A stretch of 53,976 nt of DNA from an uncultured Bacteroidales bacterium (GCA_947573135.1 CANPDU010000021.1:1-53976), one strand, 5' to 3'; shown: positions 1 to 7,690, numbered from the stretch's first letter. Numbers and translations: made by a program. Notes: a model not told the origin generated them from the letters alone.

Positions 1-56
1 AAAACTGAATTCTTCAAACAAATCGCTAATTTTGCACTTGCCAGTTGAACCTGCCT

Positions 57-145
57 GGAACCCCATAACTCCCTCATCACATCCAAAAATCTGCACGGCG
101 TCTGACCGCCCTGCAGGTAACATTTATTTTTAAACAAGCTCTAAA
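57..145. repeat. Right end of an interspersed MITE-like repeat (copy 1)
   Basis: About 88 bases here are almost identical to 52945-53031, beginning near CCCCATAACTCCCTC and ending in AAACAAGCTC. Only one substitution (GGCGT versus GGCGA near base 100) is seen in the core. The end lies 5 bases before the start codon of the CorC-like gene, so the repeat supplies most of that gene's leader. The left end of this copy is not recognisable in bases 1-56, so it is either outside the window or has a different interior. Bases 27-34 contain TAATTTTG, a possible -7 promoter box. Confidence 0.8.
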
Positions 146-150
146 CTTTC

Positions 151-1461
151 ATGGACGACATTCTCATAATTATCGCACTCATTCTGTTAAACGGCGTGTT
201 TTCAATGTCAGAAATAGCATTGATCTCAGCACGCAAATCACGTCTCGCTTCTGACGCAAGACTCGGCAGCCGTGGTGCTCGCGCGGCTTTAAAACTCACT
301 GATGACCCCGACCGCTTTCTTTCGACTATACAGATAGGCATTACTCTGATAGGCATACTCACAGGTCTATACTCCGGGGCGGCCTTGTCTGAAGATGTCG
401 GCAATTTTCTCAGCAATCTGGGACTCGATCCGAAAACAAGCCACACCGTAGGTCAGATAGCTATTGTAATCGTTGTAACTTATCTGTCAATCGTAATGGG
501 CGAACTCGTTCCCAAACGAATAGGGCTCGCATGCGCCAATTCAGCTGCGAAACTTATATCTCGCCCGATGCGCCTGCTGTCGATTGCGGCAATGCCGGCA
601 GTTTGGCTTTTATCATCGTCTACAGCTCTGATTATAAAAATAATAGGCCTCAGACACACCGAAAAAAGCGTAACCGAGGACGAGATTAAATCTCTGATCC
701 GCGACGGCACAGACGCAGGCGAAGTGAGAAAAGTCGAGCAAAACATCATGGAGCGCGCACTCGTCATGGGCGATCTGCGCATTTCGTCACTGATGACACC
801 AAAAATCGACATATCGACATTCACGCTCGACATGTCGGCACCACAGATCAGACTCCGGCTCGCTGAAAACCTCCACAACTGCTATCCTGTCTATTGCGAT
901 AAATCTGCCAAAACGATCTGCGGTGTAGTCACTCTGAAGCAACTCATACTTACTCTTGACAAACCGGACTTTCGCCTGAACAATGTCGTGACCGAACCGC
1001 AATATTTTCCGGAAACGATGAGTGTCTACGACGCACTCGAACGGATGAAGAACCTGAATATTCATTTTGCAATAGTCTGCGACGAATTCGGCGACATGGC
1101 CGGTGTGATCACTCCGAGCGACATCCTGAAAGGACTCGTCGGCGCTCTCACGTCAGAATCGCCGTCGCCTTTCATCATAAAAAACGATTCGGGCGACAAA
1201 TGGTCGGTCAACGCCAAGATACCGTTCTACGACTTCCTCTGCTACTTCAATCTCGAGCAGCTCTACCGGCCGGCTGCATACTCGACCCTCGGAGGATTTA
1301 TTCTCGAACAACTCAAATATGTCCCCCGACAGGGCGACAAGCTTATCTGGAACAATATGATCTTTGAAATCAGCCACATGAACGGCGCGAAGATCAGCAC
1401 AATCGAGATCAGCCCGTGTCCGGCTCCCAATGTCATATCCAACTGTTCTGACGCTCTCTGA
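151..1461 (+). CDS. CorC/HlyC (CNNM-type) membrane protein with CBS domains
   Basis: This 436-residue protein has the three-part layout of the hemolysin C/CorC family. An N-terminal DUF21 transmembrane domain covers about residues 1-190 and starts with a hydrophobic helix and the motif MSEIALISARKSRL. A CBS-domain pair spans about 205-330, and a C-terminal CorC_HlyC domain about 345-425. Family members are linked to magnesium or cobalt efflux and ion homeostasis, and the CBS pair usually binds adenine nucleotides. The substrate cannot be read from sequence. The ATG at 151 begins a clean membrane domain just after an interspersed repeat. The 3' end overlaps the convergent LysR gene by 29 bases. 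The hemolysin name is historical and should not be taken as a toxin call. Confidence 0.93.
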   Translation: MDDILIIIALILLNGVFSMSEIALISARKSRLASDARLGSRGARAALKLTDDPDRFLSTIQIGITLIGILTGLYSGAALSEDVGNFLSNLGLDPKTSHTVGQIAIVIVVTYLSIVMGELVPKRIGLACANSAAKLISRPMRLLSIAAMPAVWLLSSSTALIIKIIGLRHTEKSVTEDEIKSLIRDGTDAGEVRKVEQNIMERALVMGDLRISSLMTPKIDISTFTLDMSAPQIRLRLAENLHNCYPVYCDKSAKTICGVVTLKQLILTLDKPDFRLNNVVTEPQYFPETMSVYDALERMKNLNIHFAIVCDEFGDMAGVITPSDILKGLVGALTSESPSPFIIKNDSGDKWSVNAKIPFYDFLCYFNLEQLYRPAAYSTLGGFILEQLKYVPRQGDKLIWNNMIFEISHMNGAKISTIEISPCPAPNVISNCSDAL

Positions 1462-2335
1462 CCGCCACTGACTGCCCCAGCAATTTCAGAAATTCGTGCA
1501 TCGACCGCTTGCGGTAGACCGATTTAAGCGTATGGACACACCCCGCCATCTCGTTGTCGGGCGTCGCAACAGGAATTGACCTCACCCCTGCCTCTTCGTG
1601 AACCGTGGCCTCGGCGAGTATGGTCGCCAGACTGTTCTGTCTTATAAGCTTCAGCAGGATATTGACCTCGTTAAGCTCGACGCGCACTTTATAGACATAG
1701 CCTGTCGAAGCTGTTATACGGTCAAAAGCGTTGCGCGACTGCAATCCCTTGGCAGGGAGTGCCAGGTCATAAGCCTGCAAATCGGCGAGTGTGACACTTT
1801 CAGCTTCGGCCAGCGGATGATTTTCACCCACGATAACCGACAGGCAGTTCTGAAACAGAATATGCGACTCTATGTCAGGATCACATACAGAAGGCCGGAA
1901 CGCAAGCACAAAATCCACCTCGCGCCTGCGCAGCATATCCATAAGCTCGGCAACCGACTTGTAATAAATATTGAGCTTTACACCAGGATAAGATTTCATA
2001 AACGTCACCAGCGTTTCGGTCAGAATCGGACTGAACGAATAAGTCACCCCGATGTTGAGTGTTCCGATAAGCAGGGCATTGAGATCTCTGATCTTCTCCA
2101 TACACAGTCCGGCGTCGTAGAGAGCCGTCCGCGCGAGAGGCAACAGTTCCGATCCGGCCTCGGTGAGAGTCACCTGATGGCTCGTGCGCTCGAAAAGCGG
2201 TGTGCCAAGTTCTTGCTCGAGCTGCTTGATCTGCTGTGAAAGCGTACTCTGAGTCACGAAAAGCGACTTCGAAGCATCCGAAAAATTCAGCACCTCGGCT
2301 ATCTTCACAAAATATTTCAGTTGCCTTAATTCCAT
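1433..2335 (-). CDS. LysR-family transcriptional regulator
   Basis: This 300-residue protein begins with a typical LysR winged helix-turn-helix: MELRQLKYFVKIAEVLNFS, then ASKSLFVTQSTLSQQIKQLE and LFERTSHQVTLTEAG within the first 65 residues. The rest (about 90-295) matches the length and pattern of the periplasmic-binding-like effector domain. The strict start MELRQLKYFVKIAE resembles OxyR/CynR-like members, but the inducer and targets are unknown. It is tail-to-tail with the CorC gene. The divergent neighbour on its 5' side is the ThrE-like operon, which runs the same way, so no obvious divergent target gene is present. LysR proteins usually autoregulate. A TAATTTTG box lies just upstream. 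Confidence 0.95.
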   Translation of the reverse strand: MELRQLKYFVKIAEVLNFSDASKSLFVTQSTLSQQIKQLEQELGTPLFERTSHQVTLTEAGSELLPLARTALYDAGLCMEKIRDLNALLIGTLNIGVTYSFSPILTETLVTFMKSYPGVKLNIYYKSVAELMDMLRRREVDFVLAFRPSVCDPDIESHILFQNCLSVIVGENHPLAEAESVTLADLQAYDLALPAKGLQSRNAFDRITASTGYVYKVRVELNEVNILLKLIRQNSLATILAEATVHEEAGVRSIPVATPDNEMAGCVHTLKSVYRKRSMHEFLKLLGQSVAVRERQNSWI

Positions 2336-2357
2336 TGCTGTATAAATAAGTATGTCA

Positions 2358-2365
2358 CAAAATTA
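2358..2365 (-). promoter_or_regulatory. Putative promoter -7 box for the LysR gene
   Basis: On the minus strand the octamer TAATTTTG matches the Bacteroidetes -7 consensus TAnnTTTG and lies 22 bases upstream of the LysR start codon. A TTTG on the same strand at 2384-2387 is 18 bases further upstream, slightly closer than the usual 19-21. Confidence 0.45.
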
Positions 2366-2395
2366 GCAATTATATAGTTTGTTCAAAAATAAATA

Positions 2396-2887
2396 TTAGC
2401 GGTATCGCGTGGCCTGAAACGATATTTTCTTGAAAAGAAATATAGGCACTGTAGCTCCGAGAACCATCCCGACAAGGATGAACATACACATCATTCCATT
2501 GTAAGAAAACTGATAGAAGTAATACTGATATCCGGCTTGTCCGCTGCTCAGCAAACACATCGCAACGCCGCCGAACGATTTATAGGCATATACTCCCGGT
2601 ATCATCGGCAACAGCGCCGGGAACAGACACGTTTCGGCCGGAACTTTGGCCACAGGTGAGAAAAACACCGCAAGCGCTCCGACCGCAAACGACGCCAGAG
2701 TTGTCGCTACAATGATATGTGACTCTCCGCTCACATCCGCCGACATAATTATAAACCTCAGCGAGTGGCCTGCCGCCGCCAGCAGGGCGCAGAACAGATA
2801 GGCCCGCTTCGGCGGACGGCTGATTGCCGCAAAACCGATAGCTGCGATCGCCGCAAATAATCCGTCTTCAAAAATTTCTAAAATCAT
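2396..2887 (-). CDS. ThrE/YjjB-like exporter subunit (DUF3815)
   Basis: This 163-residue membrane protein corresponds to the second half of threonine/serine exporter ThrE, which exists as a separate YjjB-like subunit in many bacteria. It is almost entirely hydrophobic, with about five helices, and contains PALLPMIPGVYAYKSFGG, typical of the family's P-G helix region. The ATG at 2887 gives MILEIFEDGLFAAIAAIGFA, a sensible first helix. The frame stays open upstream to 3322, but that extension is low-complexity shadow of the neighbouring gene. It lies 17 bases after the YjjP-like gene, so the pair should be co-transcribed and work together. In other bacteria such pairs export small organic or amino acids (threonine/serine or succinate). 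The substrate here is unknown. Confidence 0.88.
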   Translation of the reverse strand: MILEIFEDGLFAAIAAIGFAAISRPPKRAYLFCALLAAAGHSLRFIIMSADVSGESHIIVATTLASFAVGALAVFFSPVAKVPAETCLFPALLPMIPGVYAYKSFGGVAMCLLSSGQAGYQYYFYQFSYNGMMCMFILVGMVLGATVPIFLFKKISFQATRYR

Positions 2888-2904
2888 AGCTGTCAGTTTT
2901 AAGT

Positions 2905-3702
2905 TTAAAACATCCCTGCGCCCATCATCATCATTCCTCCGCACAGACCTATCGACAGACAGCACGTCAGAACCACAGCATCCACAAAGCGGCTGAATGC
3001 ACACACATAATGCCGGTAAAGCATGTCGCTGAACGAATTGATAAACGGTATGCCCGGCACAAGATAGAGCACACTCGTTCCCAACGCGACAGCCGGCGTC
3101 GAGCCCAGCGAGAAAAGCATGTCGCTCGCGCCGAGAACCGACGATATGAACGCACACACCATCACCGTCACCCTTACGTCGGCATGACGCTTCAGCAGCA
3201 TCTGCTTTATCATAAATCCCGCAAAAGTCGCCAGAAACACAACCGCCATTGCAGCCGCGTCGCCGCCGAAAAGCCTGCAGAACGCGGCGTTGGCTGCCGA
3301 GACCGCCGTCAGCACGGCCCATTCGTTCTGACGCCGCGGACGCGCGATCCGCTCAAACATCTTCCGGGCTTTCGCCAGTCCGATCCTGCCGTCGGCTATC
3401 TTCCAGCTCAGACGGCTCAGACGCGTGTTAAGATCGAAATCTATTGATCGCCCCTCGACTGCAGCCATCGATGTGAACACATCGTCGCCATCCTCCGAGG
3501 TTACCGTAACATGGATATGACGCGGCATGATCGTCAGTTCGGCGCCGTAGCCATACACAGCCGCTATGCGCTTCACATTCTTCTCCAGTCTGATACACGT
3601 CGATCCGCACCCGAAAAGCTTCGCTCCGTATCTAACCAGAAATAGACACAGATCACGCGCGCCGTCAACCGCCTCAGTCATAGTCTTCATAATCATTGTC
3701 AT
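2905..3702 (-). CDS. ThrE/YjjP-like exporter subunit (DUF1212)
   Basis: About 265 residues. The N-terminal part (to about residue 130) is the soluble DUF1212 region with GARDLCLFLVRYGAKLFGCG, and the C-terminal half holds about five membrane helices including LYLVPGIPFINSFSDMLYRH, the P-G-x-P-x-x-N motif of ThrE-like exporters. It pairs with the YjjB-like gene 17 bases downstream. The start is uncertain: four in-frame ATGs (3702, 3696, 3690, 3681) lie close together, inside the 3' end of the upstream small membrane protein gene. Translational coupling across that 29-base overlap is likely. An even longer reading to 3741 is possible but would begin with an implausible Cys/Arg-rich stretch. Confidence 0.87.
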   Translation of the reverse strand: MTMIMKTMTEAVDGARDLCLFLVRYGAKLFGCGSTCIRLEKNVKRIAAVYGYGAELTIMPRHIHVTVTSEDGDDVFTSMAAVEGRSIDFDLNTRLSRLSWKIADGRIGLAKARKMFERIARPRRQNEWAVLTAVSAANAAFCRLFGGDAAAMAVVFLATFAGFMIKQMLLKRHADVRVTVMVCAFISSVLGASDMLFSLGSTPAVALGTSVLYLVPGIPFINSFSDMLYRHYVCAFSRFVDAVVLTCCLSIGLCGGMMMMGAGMF

Positions 3703-3871
3703 TCCCGACTGCGGTGTCGCCCGGCACAAACAGCATCTCACGCTCGTTCGACAGACTTACTATTTTTTTCCGGCCTTTGGAGCGGTTTAAAACCGCAGCT
3801 ATGAACCGACCCGTGACAGCGGCGCTCACAAGCGCCACGACACCACACCATGTCATAAAAGCAGTAATCAT
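3674..3871 (-). CDS. Small single-span membrane protein, function unknown
   Basis: A 65-residue frame with one N-terminal transmembrane helix (about residues 5-27), a basic patch (RSKGRKK) and an acidic tail ending GNDNDYEDYD. I do not recognise a family. It is supported as a gene because it begins 37 bases downstream of a TAATTTTG promoter box, has codon use like its neighbours, and overlaps the start of the YjjP-like gene by 29 bases, as expected of a coupled operon. It would be the first gene of the exporter operon and may be an accessory subunit. An alternative is that it is only leader sequence. Confidence 0.55.
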   Translation of the reverse strand: MITAFMTWCGVVALVSAAVTGRFIAAVLNRSKGRKKIVSLSNEREMLFVPGDTAVGNDNDYEDYD

Positions 3872-3907
3872 AATTTTTTGTTTTTTAGGAGCTTGTTTTT
3901 ACAACAG

Positions 3908-3915
3908 CAAAATTA
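3908..3915 (-). promoter_or_regulatory. Putative promoter -7 box of the ThrE-like operon
   Basis: Minus-strand TAATTTTG fits the Bacteroidetes -7 consensus and sits 37 bases before the small membrane protein start. Between box and start codon lies GAGCTTGTTT on the plus strand (3890-3899), the first ten bases of the repeat terminus seen at 52687. Confidence 0.4.
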
Positions 3916-4043
3916 CTGCCGCCGTTCACTCTCTGCCAACGGCCGGCCTACGAAAGATTCGATAGCAGCGATAGCCTGTCCTTAACGCCGCCTCAGGCCG
4001 CCCCGGCCTCCTATTTTCAAATATCATTCCTCACAATATGCTG

Positions 4044-4098
4044 CAAAACATATCAAATAATTTGCAGACATACGCTTCTGATTATTATTTTTGCGAAA
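4044..4098 (+). promoter_or_regulatory. Cassette promoter, copy 1 (TTTG-N21-TATTTTTG)
   Basis: TTTG at 4061-4064 and TATTTTTG at 4086-4093 are exactly 21 bases apart, the Bacteroidetes promoter layout. The stretch AAAACATATCAAATAATTTGC just before and including the -33 element recurs at 7612-7631 and, with a few changes, at 4753-4773. It drives the lipoprotein gene starting at 4121. Confidence 0.7.
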
Positions 4099-4120
4099 TA
4101 TACACTATCAGATATTTGCC

Positions 4121-4678
4121 ATGAAAGACCTGTCTTACAACCACGATGACGCCATCAGAAAGATTCTTGCTTACTATATATTTATATCATTAGTATTGTT
4201 ATCTTCGTGTGTAAATAAGAATTTAAATCGGCCTCATGAAGTCGGGACATGGGTAAGTGTAAGTGACACAGCACATACAAGCCCCTATTTTCTAATCGAA
4301 GATTCCATATATGTCGGCTATATCGCACTTATTGACGAATCTCCCCGTGATTTTTTTCTGGATTGCAAGCACAACTGTCCTGACTTTGCACCACCATTGA
4401 CAGATGTAGATATTGCATCTTTCAAAGTGAACATCAATAGTGATGATGAACCATATGCAAAAGATAAACGGTTTGTATATTATCCTATTGACAGCCCGAT
4501 TTTTTTCGACGGTTATAACGGTGGCGGAGAAATATATTGCGGAGACATATCAATAAAAGACGCTTATCCGTTGTCATTCCAATATATCGGAAAAGGCTAT
4601 GCAATAGATAAAAATTTCATGTACTACAAAGGGAAAAGGATTGAATGGAATGATAGTATTATTACCACTTTGCCGTAA
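4121..4678 (+). CDS. Putative lipoprotein with DKNYY-like motifs
   Basis: A 185-residue predicted lipoprotein. After 16 polar residues comes a hydrophobic stretch ending in a lipobox-like LVLLSSC at about residues 25-31, so the mature protein would be anchored at the outer membrane. Two motifs, AKDKRFVYYP and AIDKNFMYYKGKRIEW, resemble the DKNYY repeat family of unknown function. The ATG at 4121 is chosen because the -7 promoter box ends at 4093; a frame from TTG 4091 would begin inside the promoter. The first 18 codons are odd: they match the short open frame at 9277-9324 (39 of 48 bases identical), so the leader was probably acquired by recombination. Function unknown; it may be an orphan immunity protein of the adjacent Rhs island. 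Confidence 0.65.
   Translation: MKDLSYNHDDAIRKILAYYIFISLVLLSSCVNKNLNRPHEVGTWVSVSDTAHTSPYFLIEDSIYVGYIALIDESPRDFFLDCKHNCPDFAPPLTDVDIASFKVNINSDDEPYAKDKRFVYYPIDSPIFFDGYNGGGEIYCGDISIKDAYPLSFQYIGKGYAIDKNFMYYKGKRIEWNDSIITTLP
4127..4174 (+). repeat. 48-bp segment repeated at 9277-9324 (copy 1)
   Basis: Aligned without gaps, 39 of 48 bases match 9277-9324. Both copies read DL-Y-HDDAIRK-LA in the same frame. Here it forms the N-terminus of the lipoprotein; at 9277 it ends an open frame with a stop codon. Confidence 0.75.
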
Positions 4679-4811
4679 AATTAAAAAGAAAAACTCCCCT
4701 TAGAAACAACAAAAATTAATCAATCCCTTCAAATCCCTGATTTTTATGTTATAAAACATATGATATAATTTGCATCTCAGTCTGATAATGCTTTATCTTT
4801 GCGAAAATTCA
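4677..4811 (+). repeat. Cassette-spacer repeat, copy A, with promoter
   Basis: About 135 bases closely match 7538-7669, from AAAATTAAAA through AACAACAAAAATTAATCAAT, TCAAATCCCTGATTTT, ATGTTATAAAACATAT and down to TTATCTTTGCGAAAAT. It contains a promoter with TTTG at 4769-4772 and TATCTTTG at 4794-4801, spaced by 21 bases, which would serve the secreted protein gene at 4835. The internal ATGTTATAAAACAT is an inverted repeat that could be an operator or a weak hairpin. Confidence 0.82.
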
Positions 4812-4834
4812 AAAGGATATCAACATCGTAGGCC

Positions 4835-5668
4835 ATGAATAATCGTATTATAGTAATCTTATTATCCATCATAGGCTTATATCTGCCGTCACAGGCAAAA
4901 ATCAATATCCCGGAAAGCCTGACAATTCAACAGATTGAGGCAAAATATACGCGTGTACAAGGATTGTTTAAAGGTTTTGAATTTTCCAAGTCCAAACGAA
5001 TTCCAAGCGAATGCATTGATCTGTTTGAAGTCTCGGATTCTCTGTTTAAAAGCGACTGGATGAATGATACACTATTTATGTGTATAACAGATTACAAAAT
5101 CAACTATTATGCAGATTACAACAAACTCATCCATTATGAATGTAAAGATGTATTATTACATCATAAAAATCGCACGTTTTATATTGAATATAGAAAAGAG
5201 AACAGAAGTATATATACTCCAGATTCAATCGACCGTAGGTTCTGTGGTAAGAAAACACTTTTAGGATGCTCGCAACAAATATTTCGTAATACTATATTTT
5301 CGTGGGATCTTGATTCGATTGCAAACATGTTGACATATTCTTCAGGTTTTGTAATATTTGAGCAACCGGAAGGTCCTAGACCGACTGTAACTTGCAATAT
5401 GATTATAATCAGAGACAGAGAGATCACTCAATGGCAAAATATTATTATTGATCCACAATTATGCTGGTACAAGCCGTATGATATTATAAATACCTCTGAA
5501 CTTCTCGAATATTATAAGAAGCAGGTTATTGAAAACTGTTTGGAAAGACCAAATCATTACGCAGAAGAAGGTTTGGATATAGATAAAGTCTTGGCTCGAA
5601 AATATTGGAGAAACAAATCAAAGTGGAGTTTTAAAAATTTGATGAATAAGATCCTTAAGAAAAATTAG
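4835..5668 (+). CDS. Secreted protein of unknown function, island family A
   Basis: A 277-residue protein with a clear signal peptide (MNNRIIVILLSIIGLYLPSQ followed by AKINIP), so it is exported. No known domain is recognised. The segment TIFSWDLDSIANMLTYSSGF (about residues 155-175) resembles SIIYQWDLDAVADFFRYGM in the 8628 gene, with similar beta-rich sequence on either side, so the two may belong to one diverse family. The ATG follows the copy A promoter by 33 bases. Its stop codon is 2 bases before the next gene's ATG (5671), suggesting an operon with the following two genes. AT-rich codon use differs from the housekeeping genes. A role as an immunity or adaptor protein for Rhs-type effectors is only inferred from the location. 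Confidence 0.7.
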   Translation: MNNRIIVILLSIIGLYLPSQAKINIPESLTIQQIEAKYTRVQGLFKGFEFSKSKRIPSECIDLFEVSDSLFKSDWMNDTLFMCITDYKINYYADYNKLIHYECKDVLLHHKNRTFYIEYRKENRSIYTPDSIDRRFCGKKTLLGCSQQIFRNTIFSWDLDSIANMLTYSSGFVIFEQPEGPRPTVTCNMIIIRDREITQWQNIIIDPQLCWYKPYDIINTSELLEYYKKQVIENCLERPNHYAEEGLDIDKVLARKYWRNKSKWSFKNLMNKILKKN

Positions 5669-5670
5669 TG

Positions 5671-6453
5671 ATGAAACGTTTTCGCGGCACACTTGTTATT
5701 TTGGGAGGTGGTTGGCGGCCTACTATGCTTCGTTGTGTCATGCTGATTTTGATTTCACTTGTTGGTGTCATTTCGGTTCACGCAAAATGTAATCAAGACG
5801 CGCATTATGCAGAGTACAGAGAAATTTATGATACTTTTATTGGGGACCATTTGTATAAAGGATGTTTTCAGATTCGTTTTCACGCAGATATAGATTTATT
5901 TACAGATAGCGATGACGAGGAAATGGATTGGTCATTTAACGCGATTCACTTTCATGTGGATGTGGACGGATATGATTTTTTTGATAAAATGATTGACATC
6001 ATCAATGGCAGTCTTGGCGCACATCATAAAAATTCCACTTACGATATTGAAGTCGAAGAGCTTTTTACTTACGGCGATGATGAGATTGAGGATGAATTCG
6101 TTACACTATCGCCGACCGGTTCTTACAGATTTGAGATAACAGAATATCGCGAGTTGATGACTACTGATTTATTCGTTTTCTGTCAGGATGGACTGACATT
6201 TTCATCTCAGAAGTTTCTGTACCCGATTTTTCGAAAAATTAAAGACTGGTATATAACCGACTATTGGCATTTTGACTTTGGAAAGGAATACTTCCAATGG
6301 ACATTCGAGGTGTTTTGCGGTCAAATTGTCAAGGCTGAACTATTGATAGAATACGGAACAGATGAGGTTACTGTGATTAATCTTTTGGATGACAGTCCGA
6401 TGATAGGCTATCAGAAGTACTTAAACCGTAAACGACAATTTTTAATCCGATAG
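5671..6453 (+). CDS. Secreted acidic protein, island family B (paralogue 1)
   Basis: A 260-residue exported protein. The hydrophobic stretch MLRCVMLILISLVGVISVHA, starting at an internal ATG (5725), looks like a complete signal peptide. The true start may therefore be 5725, with GGGAGGTGG upstream at 5702-5710, rather than 5671. The mature protein is acidic and aromatic. The segment GSYRFEITEYRELMTTDLFV plus the following region to PIFRKI aligns with GSYYITVNMSQPDVYGSFKF through GFIRKL in the next gene, and later WTFEVFCGQIVKAE aligns with WRFVVIDGELKNAI. The two are thus distant tandem paralogues, a pattern common for immunity genes in polymorphic toxin loci. Function unknown. Confidence 0.68.
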   Translation: MKRFRGTLVILGGGWRPTMLRCVMLILISLVGVISVHAKCNQDAHYAEYREIYDTFIGDHLYKGCFQIRFHADIDLFTDSDDEEMDWSFNAIHFHVDVDGYDFFDKMIDIINGSLGAHHKNSTYDIEVEELFTYGDDEIEDEFVTLSPTGSYRFEITEYRELMTTDLFVFCQDGLTFSSQKFLYPIFRKIKDWYITDYWHFDFGKEYFQWTFEVFCGQIVKAELLIEYGTDEVTVINLLDDSPMIGYQKYLNRKRQFLIR

Positions 6454-6457
6454 AAAA

Positions 6458-7312
6458 ATGATGTCATTGATCGAATTAACTTTTTTCTGCGTAGCCTCTT
6501 TGGCCAATATGCCGGCTGATAAAGTTTTCGAGATTATCTCAGAACAGAATGTCTGTGTCGGAACGCCGACTGTCGAAAAATCCTGGGCAGAACTTGATTT
6601 CTCAACTGAACACTATCGCTATATGGACGATATCACCGATATCATTGAAAAAACTGTGCCTAAACTACCTTACGACACATTGGCAAAGTATATATACGAC
6701 GGCAATTTCTTTATGGAAGTATTTGCTATAGAGAAATCGACGGCATCTGACAGTTGCAGCTTTATATCATATGATGATAAGCGCAATTATAAACTCAATC
6801 CTATTAAATTGACTGACGGCGGATCTTATTATATAACAGTAAATATGTCGCAGCCCGACGTTTACGGCTCTTTTAAATTCAAATATGGTGATTTCAATTT
6901 TGTATGCGATCAGTATATTGACGGATTTATCAGAAAACTTAACGGAATATCATTCCTTACACCTCGTTATCGCGTCCTGTATCAGTTGGAACTTTATTAT
7001 GACGAAGATTTCGCCGATTATGACCAATATTCTGACGAAGAGTTAGATGATATGATTGATGACCCCGGTTATTTTGGAGACTGGAGATTTGTTGTTATTG
7101 ACGGAGAATTAAAGAATGCCATATATTATGGGTGTTCTTGCGAGTATGATTTTATTTCAGATATGGATATTAATTGTTATAAATTTTTCAGACAAACACC
7201 ATATCCCAAAAGTAGATACTCGACTGCCGATCAATGGCAAAGCCGTTTAAATCCCTATAGTAAAGACGGTCATTGCATAGACTCTTATGTTAATTTCAAA
7301 GAACTTAAATAA
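6458..7312 (+). CDS. Secreted protein, island family B (paralogue 2)
   Basis: A 284-residue protein four bases downstream of its paralogue. The start MMSLIELTFFCVASLANMPA reads as a signal peptide. The body is acidic (YDEDFADYDQYSDEELDDMI near residues 190-209) and shares a middle and late region with the preceding gene, as described there. No catalytic motif is visible. It is the last gene of the presumed 4835-7312 operon, and the 380 bases that follow contain repeat and promoter sequence. The function is unknown. Immunity to an Rhs or other contact-delivered toxin is a reasonable guess from context but is not shown by the sequence. Confidence 0.68.
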   Translation: MMSLIELTFFCVASLANMPADKVFEIISEQNVCVGTPTVEKSWAELDFSTEHYRYMDDITDIIEKTVPKLPYDTLAKYIYDGNFFMEVFAIEKSTASDSCSFISYDDKRNYKLNPIKLTDGGSYYITVNMSQPDVYGSFKFKYGDFNFVCDQYIDGFIRKLNGISFLTPRYRVLYQLELYYDEDFADYDQYSDEELDDMIDDPGYFGDWRFVVIDGELKNAIYYGCSCEYDFISDMDINCYKFFRQTPYPKSRYSTADQWQSRLNPYSKDGHCIDSYVNFKELK

Positions 7313-7447
7313 GTAGCGGAAACAAGATGAGAAATACGATCGATCATAATAATAAACTTATTCTGATCGCAGCTATTTATATGTAAAAAGTATCTTCACA
7401 ATAAATTTAGCTGTATAACCGGCTACATGAACAATCTATTTTTATAA

Positions 7448-7490
7448 TCTTGACTTTTAAACAACAATAACATAGACAAATACCGGCTGT
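7448..7490 (+). repeat. 43-bp spacer repeat, copy 1 (second copy 9419-9462)
   Basis: ATCTTGACTTTTAAACAACA continues with ATAACATAGACAAATACCGG and CTG. The same segment with three or four substitutions is at 9419-9462. The two copies bracket the Rhs tip and its overlapping partner gene. Confidence 0.8.
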
Positions 7491-7537
7491 GTCTTTTTCC
7501 CATATTCCCTAAAAAAACCTCATTCAGCATACTTATA

Positions 7538-7669
7538 AAATTAAAAGAAAAACTATCCGGTAAAACAACAAAAATTAATCAATTCTTTCAAATCCCTGAT
7601 TTTATGTTATAAAACATATCAAATAATTTGCATTGCGGTGTAATAATGCATTATCTTTGCGAAAATCCG
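7538..7669 (+). repeat. Cassette-spacer repeat, copy B, with promoter
   Basis: Near-duplicate of 4677-4811. It contains TTTG at 7627-7630 and TATCTTTG at 7652-7659 with 21 bases between, and the same AACAACAAAAATTAATCAAT and ATGTTATAAAACATAT blocks. It drives the Rhs tip gene at 7691. Confidence 0.82.
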
Positions 7670-7690
7670 ACCATTAAATCACCTGCCGCA

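Larger units (their letters stand above)
7313..7690 (+). other. 378-bp gene-free spacer with repeats and a relic leader
   Basis: No complete gene is seen. A 19-codon frame at 7327-7386 (MRNTIDHNNKLILIAAIYM) resembles a truncated signal-peptide start and may be a relic. Bases 7448-7490 repeat at 9419-9462, bases 7538-7669 repeat 4677-4811, and the promoter of the Rhs tip gene lies at 7627-7659. Confidence 0.6.

Noticed and set aside
151-1461. Hemolysin or toxin role for the CorC/HlyC gene
   Set aside because: The family name is historical; domains indicate ion transport.
2396-3322. A 308-residue reading of the YjjB-like gene
   Set aside because: The first 145 residues are Gly/Arg/Cys-rich antisense-like shadow of the YjjP gene; ATG 2887 starts the membrane domain.
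4091-4120. Lipoprotein start at TTG 4091
   Set aside because: It would begin inside the -7 promoter box; ATG 4121 is used.
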